This document shows positions 10,756 through 13,853 of a DNA stretch of 13,853 nt, piece after piece. The translations under genes were made by a program, and so were the position numbers. Below the pieces are notes generated by a model that ran no database searches, had not been told where the DNA came from, and worked only from the letters and a program-made list of their open reading frames with translations. The DNA lies in contig JBIOTQ010000133.1 in NCBI GenBank assembly GCA_044866075.1, forward strand, positions 1-13,853, given 5' to 3'. The number at the start of each line of letters is the position of its first letter. The stretch's first letter is position 1. Source of the stretch: JBASRP01 sp044866075 (GTDB taxonomy: Bacteria > Actinomycetota > AC-67).

Positions 10756-12447
10756 ATGAGTTCCACCGCCCTCTATCGCCGCTGGCGACCCCGCACCTTC
10801 GCCGATGTGGTCGGTCAAGACCACGTCACCGACACGCTTCGCGCGTCGATCCGCGAAGGGCGGATCGGTCACGCCTACCTCTTCAGCGGCCCCCGAGGGA
10901 CCGGGAAGACCTCGACCGCGCGGATCCTGGCCAAGGCCCTGAACTGCGTGAAGGGCCCGACGGCCGACCCGTGCGACGCCTGCGACGAGTGCCGCGCCAT
11001 CAACGACGGCCTGTCGTTCGACGTCATCGAGATCGACGCGGCGTCGCACGGGGGCGTGGACGACGTACGCGTCCTGCGCGAGAACGCGGTCCTCGCGCCG
11101 GCGAACGCGCGCAAGAAGGTCTACATCGTCGACGAGGCGCACATGGTCTCGACGGCCGGCTGGAACGCCTTCCTGAAGACGGTCGAGGAACCGCCCGAGC
11201 ACATCGTCTTCGTCTTCGCCACCACCGAGCCGAACAAGGTCCTCCCGACGATCGTCAGCCGCTGCCAGCGCTTCGAGTTCCGCCGCGTCTCGACCGCCGC
11301 GATCGCCGACCACCTCGGCAAGATCTGCGCGGAGGAGGGCATCCAGGCCGATCCCGGCGCGCTCGGCTTGATCGCCCGGCACGCCGAGGGCGGCGTGCGC
11401 GACGCGCTGTCGATCCTCGACCAGCTCGCCGCGTCGGGGTCGATCGCGACCGACTCCGCGCAGCGCCTTCTGGGCGGCGCGCCCACCGACGTGATGTTCG
11501 AGTACACCGAGGCACTCGCTTCCCACGACGCGGCGACGGCCCTGCGCGTGGTCGCGACGCTCGTCGAGGAAGGCGCCGACCTCCGCTTGTTCGTGCGCCA
11601 GGTGATCGAGCATCTTCGCGCTCTGTTCGTAGTCCAGCGCGTGGACGATCCCTCGGACCTCCTCGACGTGACCGACGAGACACAGAACCGGCTGGGGTCG
11701 CAAGCCGGGCAGATCCTGCCGGCGCAGCTCGTGCATCTGATGCGCCTTTTCGCCGACGCGCAGGCCGAGATGCGCCAGCAGGCACCGCCGCGGCTCTCCG
11801 TGGAGCTGGCGACCGTACGCGCGACCGTCCCCGAAGCCGACGCGACCGCGGAGGCGGCGCTGGCGCGCATCGAACGGCTGGAGCGTCTACTCGACGTCGC
11901 GGGAACGCCCCAGATCCCCGACCCGCCGGCGCCGGCGCCGGCGCAGGCACAGCCGGCACCCGCTGCGGATCCCGCGCCGGCACCGCGTGCCCGCCGCGGC
12001 CGCAAGACAGAGACGCAACCGAAGAAAACGGAGTCGCCGCCGCCGGCGGAGCCGGTCGCGCGCCATGCCGCCGCGGATCTCGTCGACCTGGACAAGGTGC
12101 GCCGCGACTGGCCGCTCGTCCTCGAAGAGGTGAAGAAGGTCCGCAAGAGCCTCCACGCGCTGCTGTCGGAGGGTCGCCCGCGTTCTCTCGAAGACGGCCG
12201 CTTGCAGCTCGAGTGCCGCTACGACTTCCACGCGCGCTCGCTCGCCGACGCGAACAACGCGAACGTGGTCGCCGAAGCGGTGCGCTCCGTGATGGGGGTC
12301 TCGCTCACCATCGTCACGACGGTCGGCGACCTGCCGGTCGAGCCGGAAGCGTCGGCCGAAGCACCTCCCGCCCCCGCCTCCGACGACCCCGTCGACGTCC
12401 TGAGCAGCGCGTTCGGGGCCGAGGTGATCGAGGAGACCGAAGGCTAA
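10756..12447 (+). CDS. dnaX: DNA polymerase III subunit gamma/tau
   Basis: The 563-residue clamp-loader ATPase opens with STALYRRWRPRTFADVVGQ, the standard DnaX N-terminus. Walker A is GPRGTGKTS (45-53); the zinc module uses Cys64, Cys73, Cys76 and Cys79; Walker B is VYIVDEAH (122-129); the sensor region is FVFATTEPNKVLPT and SRC (168-170) carries the arginine finger. Domain III runs to about residue 375. A Pro/Ala-rich linker (about 393-435) leads to a C-terminal domain ending near 563. It loads the beta clamp and couples the polymerase. I chose ATG 10756 because of GAGG upstream and the -10 box at 10715; an in-frame start at 10678 adds 26 unlikely residues. No A-rich slippery heptamer is seen, so programmed frameshifting to a short gamma form is not indicated. 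recR follows after 4 bases without ybaB/ebfC. Confidence 0.95.
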   Translation: MSSTALYRRWRPRTFADVVGQDHVTDTLRASIREGRIGHAYLFSGPRGTGKTSTARILAKALNCVKGPTADPCDACDECRAINDGLSFDVIEIDAASHGGVDDVRVLRENAVLAPANARKKVYIVDEAHMVSTAGWNAFLKTVEEPPEHIVFVFATTEPNKVLPTIVSRCQRFEFRRVSTAAIADHLGKICAEEGIQADPGALGLIARHAEGGVRDALSILDQLAASGSIATDSAQRLLGGAPTDVMFEYTEALASHDAATALRVVATLVEEGADLRLFVRQVIEHLRALFVVQRVDDPSDLLDVTDETQNRLGSQAGQILPAQLVHLMRLFADAQAEMRQQAPPRLSVELATVRATVPEADATAEAALARIERLERLLDVAGTPQIPDPPAPAPAQAQPAPAADPAPAPRARRGRKTETQPKKTESPPPAEPVARHAAADLVDLDKVRRDWPLVLEEVKKVRKSLHALLSEGRPRSLEDGRLQLECRYDFHARSLADANNANVVAEAVRSVMGVSLTIVTTVGDLPVEPEASAEAPPAPASDDPVDVLSSAFGAEVIEETEG

Positions 12448-12451
12448 CCCC

Positions 12452-13045
12452 GTGTTCGAGGGCCCCGTCCAAGACCTCATCGACGCGCTCCGCCGCCTTC
12501 CCGGTATCGGCCAGAAGTCGGCGCAACGCCTCGCATTCCATCTTCTTCGCGCGCCCGCCGAGGAAGCCGCCGCGCTCTCCGAGGCGATCCGTGCCGCGAA
12601 GGAACGCGTCGCGATCTGCACGGAGTGCTTCAACGTCTCCGAGGGCGACCGTTGCCGCTACTGCCGCGACCCACGGCGCGACGGCACACTGATCTGCGTC
12701 GTCGAGGAACCGGCCGACATCATCGCCGTCGAACGCACGCAGGAGTTCCGCGGCAAGTACCACGTGCTCGGAGGGCACATCTCGCCGATGGACAACATCG
12801 GCCCCGACGATCTGCACATCCGCGAGCTGATCCAACGGATCGGCCTGGGCGAGGTGAAGGAGATCATCCTCGCCACGAACCCGACGGTCGAGGGAGAGGC
12901 GACCGCGATCTACCTCGCGAACACCGTGAAACCTCTCGGCGTGCGCGTGACGCGCATCGCGAGCGGTCTTCCGGTCGGCGGAGATCTCGAGTATGCGGAC
13001 GAGGTCACGCTCGGCCGCGCGCTCGAAGGCCGGCGCGAGCTCTAG
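12452..13045 (+). CDS. recR: Recombination mediator protein RecR
   Basis: The 197-residue protein matches RecR in length and order: helix-hairpin-helix LRRLPGIGQKSAQRLAFHLL (14-33), a four-cysteine zinc finger (Cys56, Cys59, Cys68, Cys71), a Toprim domain beginning ICVVEEPADIIAVE, and the C-terminal conserved TRIASGLPVGGDLEYADE. RecR works with RecO (and RecF) to load RecA on single-stranded gaps. The GTG start lies 4 bases after the dnaX stop with AAGG upstream, so the two genes are surely co-transcribed. In most bacteria ybaB/ebfC lies between them; it is absent here. The stop codon overlaps the stop of the convergent MFS gene by four bases (CTAG). Confidence 0.96.
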   Translation: MFEGPVQDLIDALRRLPGIGQKSAQRLAFHLLRAPAEEAAALSEAIRAAKERVAICTECFNVSEGDRCRYCRDPRRDGTLICVVEEPADIIAVERTQEFRGKYHVLGGHISPMDNIGPDDLHIRELIQRIGLGEVKEIILATNPTVEGEATAIYLANTVKPLGVRVTRIASGLPVGGDLEYADEVTLGRALEGRREL

Positions 13046-13853
13046 CTCTCGACCTTCCGCACGCCGACGACGCCCGCGGCGATCAAGCCGCCGGCGACGA
13101 TCAGCGCGATCTGGTAGCGGTCCGCGTGGTAGTCGATACCGGGGAGCCGCACGCCCCTCTTGAACACCTGCCCAACGATGCCCGACGCGACCCCGCCGAA
13201 CACGAGCGCGCCGCGCACGAGCATGTGAACGAACCCCATGACGCGCCCGCGTTTCTCGTCGGGCGTCTGCGCCTGCACGAGGCTCATCGCAAGGATCAAG
13301 CTCACGCTGAAGCTGGTTCCGAAGACGAGCGCCATCAGGTACGCGATCCAGAGCTCGGGCACAACGGCCATGAAGATGAGCACGCCGCCCATCGCAACGA
13401 GCGACCCGCGGATCATCCACGTGACGCCGCGCTCCGGCTTCAACTGCGAGACGACGAACCCGGCGACCATACCGGCGCCGAAGATCCCCATCAGCCACCC
13501 GAACGCCGCCGGCGATCCGTGGAGCGTCGTTTTCACGTACCCAACGCCGAGCGCGAACAGCACGCCCCCGCCCAGCATCCCGAGCGACACCGCGTACGCC
13601 AGCCCGAGGTGCGTCTTCGACCGGCGGATGTAGGACGCGCCGTCGCGCATGCTCTGCCAGAACGGCTCGATGTCGTCGCTTTCGTGATGCGTGGGGGGAA
13701 GGCGCAAACGCGCGATGAACAACGCCGAGACCAAGAACGTGAAGGCATCGAACGCGAACGCGAAAGCATAGGGCTGCTTCAGCGTTGACGGGATCCCATG
13801 AAGGTGCGTCGCCGCGATCGCCAGAAGCCCGAAGACAGGACCGGACAGCGGGA
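13042..13853 (-). CDS. Major facilitator superfamily transporter, 5' end outside window
   Basis: The frame is open to the window edge; the 269 visible residues are the C-terminal two-thirds or so of a typical 400-430 residue MFS protein. The visible part holds about eight hydrophobic segments, a cytoplasmic middle loop (RLRLPPTHHESDDIEPFWQS), and the motif TPDEKRGRVMGF between helices, the RGRV signature common in MFS_3/EntS-like exporters. A TTG near 13734 is only an internal codon: upstream sequence (FGLLAIAATHL, YAFAFAFDAFTFLVSALF) is clearly membrane protein in the same frame. It probably exports a small molecule or drug; the substrate cannot be told. Its end overlaps recR tail-to-tail by four bases. 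Confidence 0.87.
   Translation of the reverse strand, partial: PLSGPVFGLLAIAATHLHGIPSTLKQPYAFAFAFDAFTFLVSALFIARLRLPPTHHESDDIEPFWQSMRDGASYIRRSKTHLGLAYAVSLGMLGGGVLFALGVGYVKTTLHGSPAAFGWLMGIFGAGMVAGFVVSQLKPERGVTWMIRGSLVAMGGVLIFMAVVPELWIAYLMALVFGTSFSVSLILAMSLVQAQTPDEKRGRVMGFVHMLVRGALVFGGVASGIVGQVFKRGVRLPGIDYHADRYQIALIVAGGLIAAGVVGVRKVES

Noticed and set aside
10120..11736. 538-aa minus-strand ORF extending the cupredoxin upstream
   Set aside because: The extra N-terminus is antisense to dnaX. The ATG at 10623 has a strong ribosome-binding site and gives a perfect lipoprotein signal.
10756..12447. Programmed frameshift site for a short gamma product
   Set aside because: No A-AAA-AAG-type slippery heptamer was seen; the nearest A-run (near 12020) is GAAGAAAAC without an obvious frame-stop design.
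10593..12692. 699-aa plus-strand ORF overlapping dnaX and recR
   Set aside because: Arg-rich out-of-frame shadow of GC-rich coding DNA; dnaX and recR carry all family motifs.
12314..13498. 394-aa minus-strand ORF across recR and the MFS gene
   Set aside because: Antisense to recR and out of frame with the MFS gene; composition is Arg/Asp-rich shadow.

Overview
This 13.9 kb window is GC-rich, protein-dense bacterial DNA. Leaderless or GTG starts, TAGNNT-type -10 boxes without clear -35 boxes, hairpins without U-tracts and very GC-biased codon use in dnaX/recR fit an actinobacterium. A large SRP RNA with an Alu-type 5' domain, rather than the short form of Streptomyces and Mycobacterium, points to a deep-branching or uncultured actinobacterial lineage. 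The phylum call is an inference.

Layout. (1) 1-1440, informational genes: a 45-residue leaderless zinc-ribbon protein, a small orphan ORF, tadA (tRNA adenosine deaminase) and two tRNA-Ser genes (CGA, GGA), each behind its own -10 box. (2) 1440-9750, an accessory block: a membrane-anchored TPR protein; a Gfo/Idh/MocA sugar-nucleotide dehydrogenase; a GT2 polyprenyl-phosphate-sugar-synthase-like glycosyltransferase; a 1165-residue protein made of two fused polytopic GT-C-like halves; a wreck of sugar-amine genes (a DegT aminotransferase start joined to a frameshifted acetyltransferase end, then another gene remnant); and a secreted protein with 115 uninterrupted Gly-X-Y triplets, mostly Gly-Pro-Thr, behind a strong promoter. 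(3) 9800-13853, housekeeping genes: large SRP RNA, a convergent lipoprotein cupredoxin, dnaX, recR (no ybaB/ebfC between them), and the 3' part of a convergent MFS transporter.

The Gfo/Idh, DegT and hexapeptide acetyltransferase families together normally make diacetamido-uronic acid nucleotide sugars (WbpB/D/E-type pathway). Here only the dehydrogenase is intact, so the pathway has apparently been broken in this locus. The intact GT2 and GT-C pair could still make and use a lipid-linked sugar. The Thr-rich collagen-like protein next door is an attractive but unproven O-glycosylation substrate. A 13/14 match to the 3' end of tRNA-Ser(GGA) lies at 9734-9747, at the far edge of the accessory block, so the block may be an old insertion at the tRNA. 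No integrase is visible.
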